NCBI GenBank assembly: GCA_031556525.1
Contig: JAVBSS010000013.1
Location: 1-64,000, forward strand
Length of the DNA stretch: 64,000 bases
Origin: JAVBSN01 sp031556525
GTDB lineage: Bacteria; Bacillota; Clostridia; Lachnospirales; Lachnospiraceae
Reading direction: 5' to 3'
Under the pieces are notes generated by a model, which worked only from the letters and a program-made list of their open reading frames with translations, was not told the origin of the DNA and did no database searches. The first letter of the stretch is position 1. Each line of letters begins with the position of its first letter. This document shows positions 45,411 to 54,720 of this stretch, in pieces. Made by a program: the position numbers and the translations under genes.

Positions 45411-45860
45411 TTATCCAAATAATTTCTTTAATTCTGCCATGAATGTATTTACATCCTTGAATTCTCTATAAACAGACGCAAAACGTACATATGCAACTTG
45501 ATCAACATTTCTAAGTACATCCATTACTATCTCACCAACAACTGTACTCTCAACTTCTTTTTGTTCTAAGTTAAATATCTCTGTTTCAATGTCATTTACA
45601 CATTTCTCAATATCATCAACAGAAACTGGTCTTTTATGACATGATTTCAATACTCCAGATTCTATCTTTGATCTATCATAAGATTCTCTATTCTTATCCT
45701 TTTTAATAATAATAAGCGGTATTGTCTCCACCTTCTCATATGTAGTAAATCGCTTACCACACTCATCACATTCTCTTCTTCTTCTTATAGAGCTATTATC
45801 ATCTGCTGGTCGAGAATCAATAACTCTAGTGCTATCATCTGAACAAAAAGGGCATTTCAT
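45411..45860 (-). CDS. nrdR: Ribonucleotide reductase repressor NrdR
   Basis: 149 residues: an N-terminal zinc ribbon with CPFCSDD and CDECGKRF plus RRRREC, followed by an ATP-cone domain (IIIKKDKNRESYDRSKIESG). NrdR senses ATP/dATP and represses nrd operons. Length is standard. No nrd genes are in this window. It follows the ylmC-type gene by 29 bp. Confidence 0.97.
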   Translation of the reverse strand: MKCPFCSDDSTRVIDSRPADDNSSIRRRRECDECGKRFTTYEKVETIPLIIIKKDKNRESYDRSKIESGVLKSCHKRPVSVDDIEKCVNDIETEIFNLEQKEVESTVVGEIVMDVLRNVDQVAYVRFASVYREFKDVNTFMAELKKLFG

Positions 45861-45889
45861 ATATTTTCCTCCTTATAATGTATCCTTCA

Positions 45890-46150
45890 TTAATCTTTAG
45901 ATTTATACAGTGCTTCAACCAAATCAATATCAACTAATATAATATCTGGTCCTATTCTAACAATGTTACAGTACTTAATAAAATATTCTGTATTAGAACA
46001 GAAACAACCTAAGAATTTTCCTGGTCCTGGTACTATTAATGCACATATCTTACCTGTACATTCATCAAATTCAACATCAGCTACAAAACCTAGTCTTTTA
46101 CAATCCTTGCAATTAATAACTTCTTTTTGTTTCAATTCACAAAATCTCAT
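45890..46150 (-). CDS. YlmC/YmxH family sporulation-associated PRC-barrel protein
   Basis: 86 residues of the small YlmC/YmxH family: MRFCELKQKEVINCKDCKRLGFVADVEFDECTG and the CNIVRIGPDIILVD ending are family-typical. It is a beta-barrel-like PRC domain protein of uncertain function, widespread in spore-forming Firmicutes. The ATG at 46150 follows AGGAG. It lies directly upstream of nrdR in the transcription direction. Confidence 0.88.
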   Translation of the reverse strand: MRFCELKQKEVINCKDCKRLGFVADVEFDECTGKICALIVPGPGKFLGCFCSNTEYFIKYCNIVRIGPDIILVDIDLVEALYKSKD

Positions 46151-46190
46151 ATAACAAGCTCCTAAAGTCCTTTGTTATATTATATTCAAG

Positions 46191-47054
46191 TTATCTCTTC
46201 TCTCCCATAAAAAATAAGGCTATTGTTCCTGGACCTGCATGTGTTCCAATAGTTGGACATATTGGATTAATCATAATATTTTTAATTCCAAATCTATCCC
46301 TTATCAACGATTCCACATATTGGGCATCTTCGATAGCATCTGCATGACTAATCATAATAATATTATTATCGTAATCCCCCATAGTTTCTTCCATATTAGA
46401 TACAAGTTTAGACAAAGATTTCTTACGACCCCTTATCTTATCAATAGGTATTAACTTACCTTCATTATCAACATGTAGAATTGGTTTTAGATTAATCATA
46501 GTACCTATAACCGCAGCAGTCTTAGATACTCTACCTCCTCTATGTAAATGATTAAGATCATCTACAGTAAATTGATGGCAAAAATGAAGCTTGTTATCTT
46601 CTAAATAGTCTCTAATCTCATCTATTGTTTTTCCTTCTTTTTTCATCATAACAGCTTTGTATACTATAAGTCCTTGACCCATAGATGCTGCTAATGAGTC
46701 AATTACAATAATATTTGCATTTTCGTATTTTTCACGCATTTCATTAGCTACCATAAATGCATTACTGCAGCTACTACTTAATCCTGACGAAAAGCATATA
46801 TGCATTATATCTATATCTTGTTCAATATACTTAATATATTTATCTTCTATAACTTCAGGGTTAGATGCTACCGTTGTCGGCATAGAACCTTCACGCATCT
46901 TTGCATAAAATTCTGTATAATCTAAATTCTCTTCTCCACCATAAAGGTTGTCATCCATACTATAATATAATGGTATAATCTCTATGTTATTTTCTACAAC
47001 AAACTCTTCTGGTAAATCACATGTTGAATCAGTAAATATAACAAACTCTCTCAT
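46191..47054 (-). CDS. DegV family fatty-acid-binding protein
   Basis: 287 residues. The N-terminal FTDSTCDLPEEFVVENNIEIIPLYYS and the middle TVDDLNHLHRGGRVSKTAAVIGTMINLKPIL match the DegV family, which binds a fatty acid and delivers it to the fatty-acid kinase FakA. GPGTIALFFMG closes the protein. It is unlinked to fak genes here. GAAGGGA lies about eleven bases before ATG 47054, a little long. Confidence 0.95.
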   Translation of the reverse strand: MREFVIFTDSTCDLPEEFVVENNIEIIPLYYSMDDNLYGGEENLDYTEFYAKMREGSMPTTVASNPEVIEDKYIKYIEQDIDIMHICFSSGLSSSCSNAFMVANEMREKYENANIIVIDSLAASMGQGLIVYKAVMMKKEGKTIDEIRDYLEDNKLHFCHQFTVDDLNHLHRGGRVSKTAAVIGTMINLKPILHVDNEGKLIPIDKIRGRKKSLSKLVSNMEETMGDYDNNIIMISHADAIEDAQYVESLIRDRFGIKNIMINPICPTIGTHAGPGTIALFFMGEKR

Positions 47055-47149
47055 AATATAATATATCCCTTCATTTTAATTTACATAATATAGATTATAA
47101 TATAAATATTTAAAAAATGCTACTTATATCTAAAGATTCATTCTTGAAT

Positions 47150-48559
47150 TTATGGATATAGCAGTTTTAAAACTTGCCCTGCCCCCATCTCCTGTATTTT
47201 CATATCATCCGATAACGTCCCTTCATTCCAACGCATCTGCGAAGAACTCTGCAAATATGAAAACTTCACTTTACATTCTGGATATCGTTGATACCATTCT
47301 GGATAATTTCTCTTCATATACTCTTTCGCCAACTGTATTGCCTGACTATCCCCACCATTCGAAAGTTCTGTTCCACAAATACGTACCCCAGGCGGACTCG
47401 AATGCATCAGTACGACACTTCCATCCTCGCACATACCCAATGATATCCAAACATGCCCTTTCATACTCATAATATCTCCTGCTTTCCACTCAGTCACCCG
47501 TTCTGCTGGTATATATTCTCCCCATCCATACGACGAAAATGTATTTGCCATCTGGGTCGCCTTCATCACATACCCCTTTTCCCCTGATTTTGTTTCAAAC
47601 ACATTATAAATAACCCAGCCAACATAGCCTGAGCAATCCAATCCATCATGAATCTGATATCTAGTATTGTTATAATCATACCAACGATTCTGTTCTCGGG
47701 CAAATGCTTCCCACCTAGGACTAATCCCAATGCTAGTTGCCTCTATTCCAGCGCCTGTATCTTCATCATTCCAGCCTCCGCCCCAAACATACATAGTCCT
47801 TCCCACAGGCTCCTTTGCTGTTGCCAACAAATTCTCCAAACTTCTCTCTCCCGCTGTCATCGTCAAGCAACCATCATTCGTTTCCGAAAACCGACCTAAC
47901 AAATGACCGTCTGTCTCATCCATATGATAATACCATACGCCATCACTTATTAATCCTCTTGCTACCATTCCGTTCCAATGATAAAATACCACCCTTCCCC
48001 ATGGGTCATATCCAAATCCATTATTCATTAGACTTCCATCTGCATTAGTATATCCTATATCTACACCATTATAAAACTTAAACCATTCGCTTTGCTTCAT
48101 TCTGCCTGTACCATCAAGATAGTATGTTTTCCCATTACTAAATGTTATCTCATTCTTATATAAATATCCATATGTATTAAAGTAACATGTATATCCTACA
48201 TTTTTGCAATATCGAAATTCATCAAATAGTTCATGTCCCTTTTCATCAAAATATATTAAATCAACTCCATTTGGATGATAAGTTAACTTATTCTTCATAG
48301 GTGTTCCGTCAGCTTGAAGATAATAAGTATATGTTCCATCACAGAAAAAAGCATCTTTTATAGTCTTACCATTCCTTTTATAGTATTTTCCATCCCATAA
48401 ACCGCCATCACTGCCTAAGTTATAATAGGGGACTGTTCTTCCACCTACTACCTCTTCCCCATACGCAACTTCTGTTATTTCCTCTGACTGTACTTGTATT
48501 TTCATTCCTAACAGAACAAAAAACACTATTGTTACTATCAGTAATATTCCTTTTTTCAT
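47150..48559 (-). CDS. Secreted cell-wall-binding protein with NlpC/P60-like C-terminal domain
   Basis: 469 residues. An N-terminal signal segment (MKKGILLIVTIVFFVLLG) is followed by about five tandem wall- or glucan-binding repeats of roughly 20 residues with Tyr/Trp/Asp-rich motifs. The C-terminal half resembles an NlpC/P60 peptidase: the cysteine lies in LDCSGYVGWVI and a histidine in GHVWISLG. Substrate is probably peptidoglycan. The ATG at 48559 has GGGAGAG nine bases upstream and lies downstream of the predicted promoter, whereas an ATG at 48643 would not be transcribed. Base composition changes between the two halves, suggesting a mosaic gene. Confidence 0.75.
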   Translation of the reverse strand: MKKGILLIVTIVFFVLLGMKIQVQSEEITEVAYGEEVVGGRTVPYYNLGSDGGLWDGKYYKRNGKTIKDAFFCDGTYTYYLQADGTPMKNKLTYHPNGVDLIYFDEKGHELFDEFRYCKNVGYTCYFNTYGYLYKNEITFSNGKTYYLDGTGRMKQSEWFKFYNGVDIGYTNADGSLMNNGFGYDPWGRVVFYHWNGMVARGLISDGVWYYHMDETDGHLLGRFSETNDGCLTMTAGERSLENLLATAKEPVGRTMYVWGGGWNDEDTGAGIEATSIGISPRWEAFAREQNRWYDYNNTRYQIHDGLDCSGYVGWVIYNVFETKSGEKGYVMKATQMANTFSSYGWGEYIPAERVTEWKAGDIMSMKGHVWISLGMCEDGSVVLMHSSPPGVRICGTELSNGGDSQAIQLAKEYMKRNYPEWYQRYPECKVKFSYLQSSSQMRWNEGTLSDDMKIQEMGAGQVLKLLYP

Positions 48560-48865
48560 AATAAAATTCTCTCCCATTTTCACAATAATCTCAGATATTT
48601 CTTTCTCAACATAAATATTATCGCTTGAGTTTAATACTTCCATTATAATACACTATCTCATCTTTTTTAACAATGTACTCATTCATCCATAATCTAGACT
48701 TTGCTTTACTTTCTCTAGCTTTGAGCGAGCACTATATAAATTTCTATCAATATTAAATTTCTATAAAATTATATATATTCCTTTATATTTGTACAAATTG
48801 TATGTTAGAATACAAAGTGCATGCTATTTAGCAATACAATTTTGTTATTTATACGGAGGAACATA
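48560..48865. promoter_or_regulatory. Divergent intergenic region with two promoters
   Basis: This 306-bp gap separates the minus-strand wall hydrolase and the plus-strand membrane protein. For the minus strand, TTGTTA (48668-48673) and TATTAT (48645-48650) are 17 bp apart. For the plus strand, an extended -10 TGTTAGAAT ends at 48811, with TTTATA upstream at an 18-bp spacing as a weak -35. No RNA gene, repeat or riboswitch was recognised. The remaining sequence is AT-rich and unremarkable. Confidence 0.5.
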
Positions 48866-49687
48866 ATGAGAAACAAAGATATAAATGTCACTGAAAATCC
48901 TGAAGATATTGAAATTATATCAGAAGATATTTCGGAAGATATTTTAGATTACACTGACGGTAACCTAGAAAACATTTCCCTTAGTCGCAAAGAGCGTTTC
49001 CAGAAAAATTTCAGATTAGAACAAGCCAAATTAAAACAAATGTCTCCAAAGAAGAAAACTGCCTACATTGTCACTTATTACAAATGGCACTTTATATTAT
49101 TTGCTATATTTGTAATTGTGTTGGTTAGTGGAATTAATTTAATATACAGAAACAGTCTTCCTATAGCACTTAATGCTTTCATACTTAACAACGATCAATC
49201 TATTGATTATAATTTGTCTGACCATATAATTAAAGACTTTTCTGATTATTATGATTACGATAATGATACAAGAGTATATATACAAGACGGTCTTTCTATA
49301 TCTTTAACTGAAGATGTTCAGATTACATCTACTGAATTAACTGATTACGAAAAAGTCATTATATATATTCAAAACAAAGAATTAGATATACTTATCACTG
49401 ATCAAGATGGTTTGGATTATTATTCTACAAACGGAGAAATATATCCCCTAGAAACTAATCTTCCTAAAGAAGAATATGAAGATATCTATAGCATTATTGG
49501 AGATGATATCGTTTCAGCAATAGCACCTGATGAATCTTCTTATGAATGTGCCATTGATATTAGCAACACAGAATTTGCAAAGAAATATGACCTAGGCTAT
49601 GATGGCAAAATGTATCTATGCATTCCTGGTCTTCCACGTGATGTAAATAGAAGTGTAGATTTTATTAAATATGTATATGGAAAATAA
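48866..49687 (+). CDS. Single-pass membrane protein of unknown function
   Basis: 273 residues. A cytoplasmic N-terminus of about 75 residues is acidic, with a basic stretch next to the membrane (KLKQMSPKKKTAYIVTYYKWH). One membrane segment lies near 78-97, followed by an extracytoplasmic domain of about 175 residues rich in Asp, Tyr and Glu. No known domain is recognised. The ATG at 48866 follows CGGAGGA. It is the only confident plus-strand gene here and ends exactly at a strong terminator, so it is its own transcription unit. Confidence 0.75.
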   Translation: MRNKDINVTENPEDIEIISEDISEDILDYTDGNLENISLSRKERFQKNFRLEQAKLKQMSPKKKTAYIVTYYKWHFILFAIFVIVLVSGINLIYRNSLPIALNAFILNNDQSIDYNLSDHIIKDFSDYYDYDNDTRVYIQDGLSISLTEDVQITSTELTDYEKVIIYIQNKELDILITDQDGLDYYSTNGEIYPLETNLPKEEYEDIYSIIGDDIVSAIAPDESSYECAIDISNTEFAKKYDLGYDGKMYLCIPGLPRDVNRSVDFIKYVYGK

Positions 49688-49719
49688 TAAAATGAGCAGT
49701 TTATAGCTGCTCATTTTAT
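49687..49719. terminator. Bidirectional terminator between the plus-strand gene and rnfB
   Basis: A 13-bp perfect stem (ATAAAATGAGCAG and CTGCTCATTTTAT) with a seven-base loop begins at the stop codon of the plus-strand gene. A-rich and T-rich flanks on both sides let it end transcription of that gene and of the converging rnf operon, whose last stop codon is at 49725. Confidence 0.88.
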
Positions 49720-49724
49720 TTGTT

Positions 49725-50519
49725 CTATTTAGTTATAATCTTAACAGGACATTCTCTAGCACAAACTCCACAATCAACACATTTGTCATTATCAATATGT
49801 GCAAGATTATTTTCCATAGTTATTGCATCAGAAGGACAATATTTAGCACATATTCCACATCCAATACATCCAACATTGCAAACTTTTTTAACCTCTACAC
49901 CCTTATCATTTGAATTACATCTTACTTGTTGATCTTTATCATAGTGTACCATTTCAATCAAATGTCTTGGACACTCTACTATACATTTACCACATGCCTT
50001 ACATTTTTCTTTATCTATTACTGCTATGCCATCTATAATGTCAATTGCATCGAAAGGACATACCTTCTTACAATCACCAAATCCAGTACAACCATATTTA
50101 CATGCTTTAGAACCTAATGCCGGATTATTAAGAGCAAGTTTACAATCCTTAGGTCCAACATAATCATATAATTCTTTAGCATTTTCACAGTCTCCTGCAC
50201 ATTTAACAAATGCTACTTTTTTCACTGTATCTGATGCTTCTACTCCCATTATCTCACTTATGGTCTCAGCTACTTTCTCTCCTCCTACAGGACAAGCATT
50301 TATATCTGCCTCGCCCTTTGCTATAGCAGAAGCTAATCCATCACATCCTGGGTAGCCACAACCTCCGCAATTATTTCCTGGCAAAGCATCTCTAACTGCT
50401 AATTCCTTCTCATCTACTTTAACCATGAATTTCTGACCAGCAATTCCTAACAAAACACCAATTATAATACCCGTTCCGCCAACTATTAATGCTGCAATAA
50501 GCACACTTAATATATTCAT
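49725..50519 (-). CDS. rnfB: Rnf complex subunit RnfB
   Basis: 264 residues: one N-terminal membrane segment, then the iron-sulfur motif NNCGGCGYPGCDG, and ferredoxin-type clusters in CKYGCTGFGDCKKVCP, CKACGKCIVECP, CIGCGICAKYCP and CVDCGVCARECP. RnfB accepts electrons from reduced ferredoxin and passes them into the membrane complex. It is the last gene of the apbE-rnf operon. Ferredoxin:NAD+ oxidoreduction here pumps ions, Na+ or H+. Confidence 0.96.
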   Translation of the reverse strand: MNILSVLIAALIVGGTGIIIGVLLGIAGQKFMVKVDEKELAVRDALPGNNCGGCGYPGCDGLASAIAKGEADINACPVGGEKVAETISEIMGVEASDTVKKVAFVKCAGDCENAKELYDYVGPKDCKLALNNPALGSKACKYGCTGFGDCKKVCPFDAIDIIDGIAVIDKEKCKACGKCIVECPRHLIEMVHYDKDQQVRCNSNDKGVEVKKVCNVGCIGCGICAKYCPSDAITMENNLAHIDNDKCVDCGVCARECPVKIITK

Positions 50520-50531
50520 AATATAGGCCTC

Positions 50532-51107
50532 CTATCTAATAAGTCCGGCAAATCCAAAAAATGCAATCGCCATTAATCCTGCTGTAATAAGAACTATCGG
50601 TGACCCCCTAAAAGATTCAGGAATATCATTATATTCTGTCTTTTCCCTAATTCCTGCAAGTATTACTATAGCAATGGTAAATCCTACTGCTGCTCCAAAT
50701 CCATTAACGATTCCTTCAAGAATATTATAACTCTTTTGAACATTAAGTATCGCTATACCTAGAACTGCACAATTTGTAGTTATAAGTGGTAAATATACTC
50801 CTAACGACTGATATAATCCTGGACTCATCTTCTTTAAAAACATCTCTACAAACTGAACCAATGCTGCTATTACTAATATAAATACTATAGTTTGAAGATA
50901 TTCAACACTTAGTCCAACCAAAATATATTTATATATAACACTAGTTACCGCAGATGCTATTGTATTAACAAATATAACAGCACCTCCCATACCTAATGCT
51001 GTTTCAACTTTTTTAGATACTCCAAGAAAAGGACACAAGCCTAAAAATTGACTCAATACTACATTATTAACTAATGCCGCACTTATTACGATTAGTAAAA
51101 TTTTCAT
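50532..51107 (-). CDS. rnfA: Rnf complex subunit RnfA
   Basis: 191 residues, six membrane segments, with the RnfA motifs NNVVLSQFLGLCPFLGVSKK near the start and LITTNCAVLGIAI in the middle. RnfA and RnfE are related and oppositely inserted, and each supplies cysteines to an iron-sulfur cluster between them; Cys in GLCPFLG and NCAVLG are present. It follows rnfE by 3 bp. Confidence 0.96.
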   Translation of the reverse strand: MKILLIVISAALVNNVVLSQFLGLCPFLGVSKKVETALGMGGAVIFVNTIASAVTSVIYKYILVGLSVEYLQTIVFILVIAALVQFVEMFLKKMSPGLYQSLGVYLPLITTNCAVLGIAILNVQKSYNILEGIVNGFGAAVGFTIAIVILAGIREKTEYNDIPESFRGSPIVLITAGLMAIAFFGFAGLIR

Positions 51108-51110
51108 ATG

Positions 51111-51821
51111 TTAGTCCTCCTTCTCATTAATTTCATCTTTAATCTCTATATGACCTGAGCAAAGCGTATTTGCACATCCCATACAATCTGAAGTTGCACA
51201 TCCGATTGCTTCAGCTGTTCCTATATGTTGTTTCTTTCTTGCTCTTTTATTTAGGAATGCAATTAACCCTGCTAATACAAAAAACGCTCCTGGTGCTAGT
51301 ACAAATATACTAATTGGCTCATATGCTTTAGGCATAACTCTTATATCAAATACAGATCCATTGCCTATAAGTTCTCTAAAAGCACCAAGTACTGTTAATC
51401 CTATTGTAAATCCTAATCCCATTCCTATTCCATCAAACAAAGAACTAACAGGATCATTTTTTGACGCATATGCTTCTGCTCTACCTAAAATAATACAGTT
51501 AACAACAATAAGGGGTATATATATACCTAAACTATCATTTAAGCTAGGTACGAAGCCCTCTAATAAAAATTGAATTATTGTAACGAATGATGCAATTATA
51601 ACGATAAACGCTGGTATTCTAACTTTATCAGGAATCACATTTCTCAACAAAGAAATCATAAGATTACTCATGGCCAAGATAACCGTAGTCGTAAGACCCA
51701 TGCCTAGACCATTAATTGCCGATGTTGTAACAGCCAATGTTGGACACATTCCTAGCATCTGTACAAACGTAGGATTTTCAGTAATAATACCATTTTTCAA
51801 TCTCTCTATAGCCTTATTCAT
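51111..51821 (-). CDS. rnfE: Rnf complex subunit RnfE with extra C-terminal cysteine tail
   Basis: 236 residues. Six membrane segments with NPTFVQMLGMCPTLAVT and VVNCIILGRAEA, homologous to RnfA. After the last membrane segment, about 40 residues form a cytoplasmic tail with CATSDCMGCANTLC, a C-x4-C-x2-C-x4-C pattern beyond the usual RnfE core. It may bind a metal or an iron-sulfur cluster. The ATG at 51821 (AGGAGG eight bases upstream) overlaps the rnfG stop and is preferred over a GTG three codons earlier. Confidence 0.94.
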   Translation of the reverse strand: MNKAIERLKNGIITENPTFVQMLGMCPTLAVTTSAINGLGMGLTTTVILAMSNLMISLLRNVIPDKVRIPAFIVIIASFVTIIQFLLEGFVPSLNDSLGIYIPLIVVNCIILGRAEAYASKNDPVSSLFDGIGMGLGFTIGLTVLGAFRELIGNGSVFDIRVMPKAYEPISIFVLAPGAFFVLAGLIAFLNKRARKKQHIGTAEAIGCATSDCMGCANTLCSGHIEIKDEINEKED

Positions 51822-52422
51822 TACTGTCACCTCCTATGCTATCTATACAATATAAACCTGCATTAACTCCATTAGTGACTGCATTAGTAGTGATCGTTGC
51901 ACCACTTATAACATCAATTTGATTATCCACCTCAGCCTTAGTCTTTGTATATTCAAATTGTTCTACATTTTTATTAGCAAACTGTCCATAAAAGCTCTCT
52001 TCATTTGCTTTCATTCCTAGTCCTGCTGTTTCACTAATAGATAACAATGATATTCCATTAACTGTTCCATCTAATCTAATACCTAATGCTAAGGTAATAT
52101 CTCCACCATAGCCCTCATGTGAAATTACAGTTAATGTATATCCTAACAATTCATCATTATCATTATATGCTTCCATTACTTCACTAATAGTTACCTCATA
52201 TCCACCATTTTTCATAAGCTCTATAATCTCATCTTCATCCAATGAATATTCTTCAAAGCTTTGGGCATCAGCAAATACTTCCTTATAAGCCTTTTCTTTT
52301 CTTATCTGCTTTTGTTCCTCAATAGGACTCTTAGTAACCTCATATACCAATCCTAATAACACACCTGCTATTACTGTAATCAAAAATAAAGCCAATGTAT
52401 CTTTAACAATACTTTTATTCAC
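51814..52422 (-). CDS. rnfG: Rnf complex subunit RnfG (covalent FMN)
   Basis: 202 residues: an N-terminal membrane segment, then an extracytoplasmic FMN-binding domain. The motif DVISGATITTNAV near the C-terminus carries the threonine to which ApbE attaches FMN by a phosphoester bond (SGATxT). The apbE gene is in the same operon. Initiation is a GTG overlapping rnfD by 8 bp. Confidence 0.95.
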   Translation of the reverse strand: MNKSIVKDTLALFLITVIAGVLLGLVYEVTKSPIEEQKQIRKEKAYKEVFADAQSFEEYSLDEDEIIELMKNGGYEVTISEVMEAYNDNDELLGYTLTVISHEGYGGDITLALGIRLDGTVNGISLLSISETAGLGMKANEESFYGQFANKNVEQFEYTKTKAEVDNQIDVISGATITTNAVTNGVNAGLYCIDSIGGDSNE

Positions 52423-53356
52423 TTATTTCAGCCCCCTTTCCAAAAGTTTTTGGAGCTGTATATCTCTCTATCAATGGTACTAGCAGATTACATATTATAA
52501 TTGCATATGAAACTCCCTCTGCTGAACCCCCGAATATTCTAAATATAAATGTAAATATTCCTAATAACACACCAAATATAATCTTGCCACTTGGTGTAAT
52601 TGGACTTGTAACATAATCTGTTGCCATGAAAAATGCTCCTAGCATAAGTCCGCCACCACATAAATGAGCCAATAAGAATAACCAATCAACGCCTTGTCCG
52701 TTTGCCAATGCATATATAAGAATACATACAGAAAATGTTCCAATATAAGTTGCAGGTATTCTAATAGATATAATCTTCTTAACTATTAGATACAAACCAC
52801 CTAGTATAAGAGCTATTGCTGATGTTTCTCCTATAGTACCTGCAATACTTCCCATAAACATTCTAAGTACATCTACTTCGCCACCTGATTTTAATATTGC
52901 AAGTGGTGTAGCTGTTGTAATAGCATCATAAGAAAATGTAGTCATTCTACCTGTAAATGAAATAAGCAAGAAACATCTAGCCGCAAGTGCTGGATTCATA
53001 AAATTCTGACCAATTCCACCAAACAATTGTTTAACTACTATTATTGCAAATGCACTACCTAATACAGCTATCCACCAAGGTATATCTGGTGGTAAATTAA
53101 GCGCCAATAGTAATCCTGTTAGCATTGCACTAAGATCAAATACTGTTACTTTCTTCTTCATAGCCAATTGGTATATACCTTCAAAAAATACGCAAGAAAA
53201 TACCGTTACAGCTATTATAATAGCTGCCTTATACCCAAAGTTATATATTCCAAAAACTGTCGCAGGTAACAATGCTACTATTACATCAAACATAACTGTT
53301 CCTGTTGTTTTATCACTTCTTATATGTGGTGATGATGATATCTTCATATTTTCCAC
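52415..53356 (-). CDS. rnfD: Rnf complex subunit RnfD (covalent FMN)
   Basis: 313 residues, an integral membrane protein with about nine segments. YDAITTATPLAI contains the flavinylation threonine in the pattern seen in RnfD and NqrB. GQNFMNPALAARCFLLISF and the C-terminal part are typical. A GTG start (53356) with AGGAGG seven bases upstream is preferred over an ATG three codons later. Confidence 0.95.
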   Translation of the reverse strand: MENMKISSSPHIRSDKTTGTVMFDVIVALLPATVFGIYNFGYKAAIIIAVTVFSCVFFEGIYQLAMKKKVTVFDLSAMLTGLLLALNLPPDIPWWIAVLGSAFAIIVVKQLFGGIGQNFMNPALAARCFLLISFTGRMTTFSYDAITTATPLAILKSGGEVDVLRMFMGSIAGTIGETSAIALILGGLYLIVKKIISIRIPATYIGTFSVCILIYALANGQGVDWLFLLAHLCGGGLMLGAFFMATDYVTSPITPSGKIIFGVLLGIFTFIFRIFGGSAEGVSYAIIICNLLVPLIERYTAPKTFGKGAEISE

Positions 53357-53367
53357 ACTGCCACCTC

Positions 53368-54690
53368 CTATTTCTTCTTATTTGCTAATATTTGTTTACG
53401 TGTTCCTGCTATGGTTTGTGTTAAATGTTTCTTTGCTGGACATACATATGAACAACAACCACATTCACAACACTCCATTCCGTCACATTCAACAAATTCA
53501 TCTAATCTTCCATGTTCTGCTAGTTCCATTAATTTAACTGGCATTACTTGACTCGGACATACTTGACTACATTTCCCACATCTAATACAATTTGATGTCT
53601 CAATTTTTGATACTGTATCTTCCTTAAAGCACAATATTGCCGAAGTGCCCTTTACAACAGGAACATCTAGAGTAAACATAGCTTTACCCATCATAGGACC
53701 TCCAGATATAATCTTCTCTGGTTGTTCTACATTAAATCCACCTGCAACTTCTATCAATTCAGATACGTCTGCACCTAATTTAACTCTAACATTACAAGGA
53801 TCTTCAATAGCATCTCCTGTAATTGTAATAAGTCTATCTATTAATGGTTTTCCTTCTACTACTGCTTCACATATTGCATATATAGTATCGATATTATGAA
53901 CTATACAACCTGCATCAGCTGGTAACATTTTAGAATTAATTTTTCTCTTAGTTGTTGCATATATCAATTGACGTTCTGCGCCTTGCGGATATTTTGTCTT
54001 CACCTTAATTACACTTATATTATCCATATCCTTAGTAAGATTAGTTAATATTTTAATTGCATCTGGTTTATTATCTTCTATAGCAAATATACCTTTAGCA
54101 TTTGGAAATAATCTAAGTACGATTTGGAGACCTCTAATTAATTTATCCGTACTATCAATCATTCTTCTATAATCCGAAGTTAAATACGGCTCACATTCTG
54201 CTCCATTTACAATTATATAATCTATACCATCTATATTCTTAGGCGACAATTTAACATGAGTTGGGAATCCTGCTCCACCCATTCCTACAACACCTGCACC
54301 TTTGATAGCATCTATAATATGCTCTCTATCCATATTGTCCTCAGGTACAATATTCACAGAATAGTCTATAGCTGTATATTCATTATCATTTTCAATTACT
54401 ATGGAATTAACCTTAGTTCCACCTTGTGTCATTCTAGGCTCTATAACTTTAACAGTTCCAGATACTGCACTGTGTATGTTAGCTGATACAAATCCAGCAG
54501 CTTCTGCAATTACTTGACCTGCTAATACCTTATCACCTTTTTTTACAGTCGGAACCGCTGGTGCTCCTATATGTTGGCTAACAGGATATATCAAATCTTT
54601 TTTAGGCAAATATTCTCTAACTTCTTTATCCTTAGATAAGTCTTTGCCGTCATAAGGATGTATTCCACCCCTAAATGTAAATAAGCTCAT
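53368..54690 (-). CDS. rnfC: Rnf complex subunit RnfC
   Basis: 440 residues. FTFRGGIHPYDGKDLSKD starts the protein; a flavin/NADH-binding core with GAGVVGMGGAGFPTHVKL follows. Two 4Fe-4S clusters near the C-terminus lie in CIRCGKCSQVCP and CCECGCCSYVCP. RnfC is the peripheral NAD+-reducing subunit. It follows a 178-bp gap with direct repeats, the only sizeable gap in this operon. Confidence 0.96.
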   Translation of the reverse strand: MSLFTFRGGIHPYDGKDLSKDKEVREYLPKKDLIYPVSQHIGAPAVPTVKKGDKVLAGQVIAEAAGFVSANIHSAVSGTVKVIEPRMTQGGTKVNSIVIENDNEYTAIDYSVNIVPEDNMDREHIIDAIKGAGVVGMGGAGFPTHVKLSPKNIDGIDYIIVNGAECEPYLTSDYRRMIDSTDKLIRGLQIVLRLFPNAKGIFAIEDNKPDAIKILTNLTKDMDNISVIKVKTKYPQGAERQLIYATTKRKINSKMLPADAGCIVHNIDTIYAICEAVVEGKPLIDRLITITGDAIEDPCNVRVKLGADVSELIEVAGGFNVEQPEKIISGGPMMGKAMFTLDVPVVKGTSAILCFKEDTVSKIETSNCIRCGKCSQVCPSQVMPVKLMELAEHGRLDEFVECDGMECCECGCCSYVCPAKKHLTQTIAGTRKQILANKKK

Positions 54691-54720
54691 ATTTTTACCT
54701 CACTTCTTACTCCATATTCT

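Noticed and set aside
48560..48643. N-terminal extension of the wall hydrolase to an ATG at 48643
   Set aside because: The extension lies at or before the expected transcription start, precedes a clear ribosome site and signal peptide, and has no family similarity.
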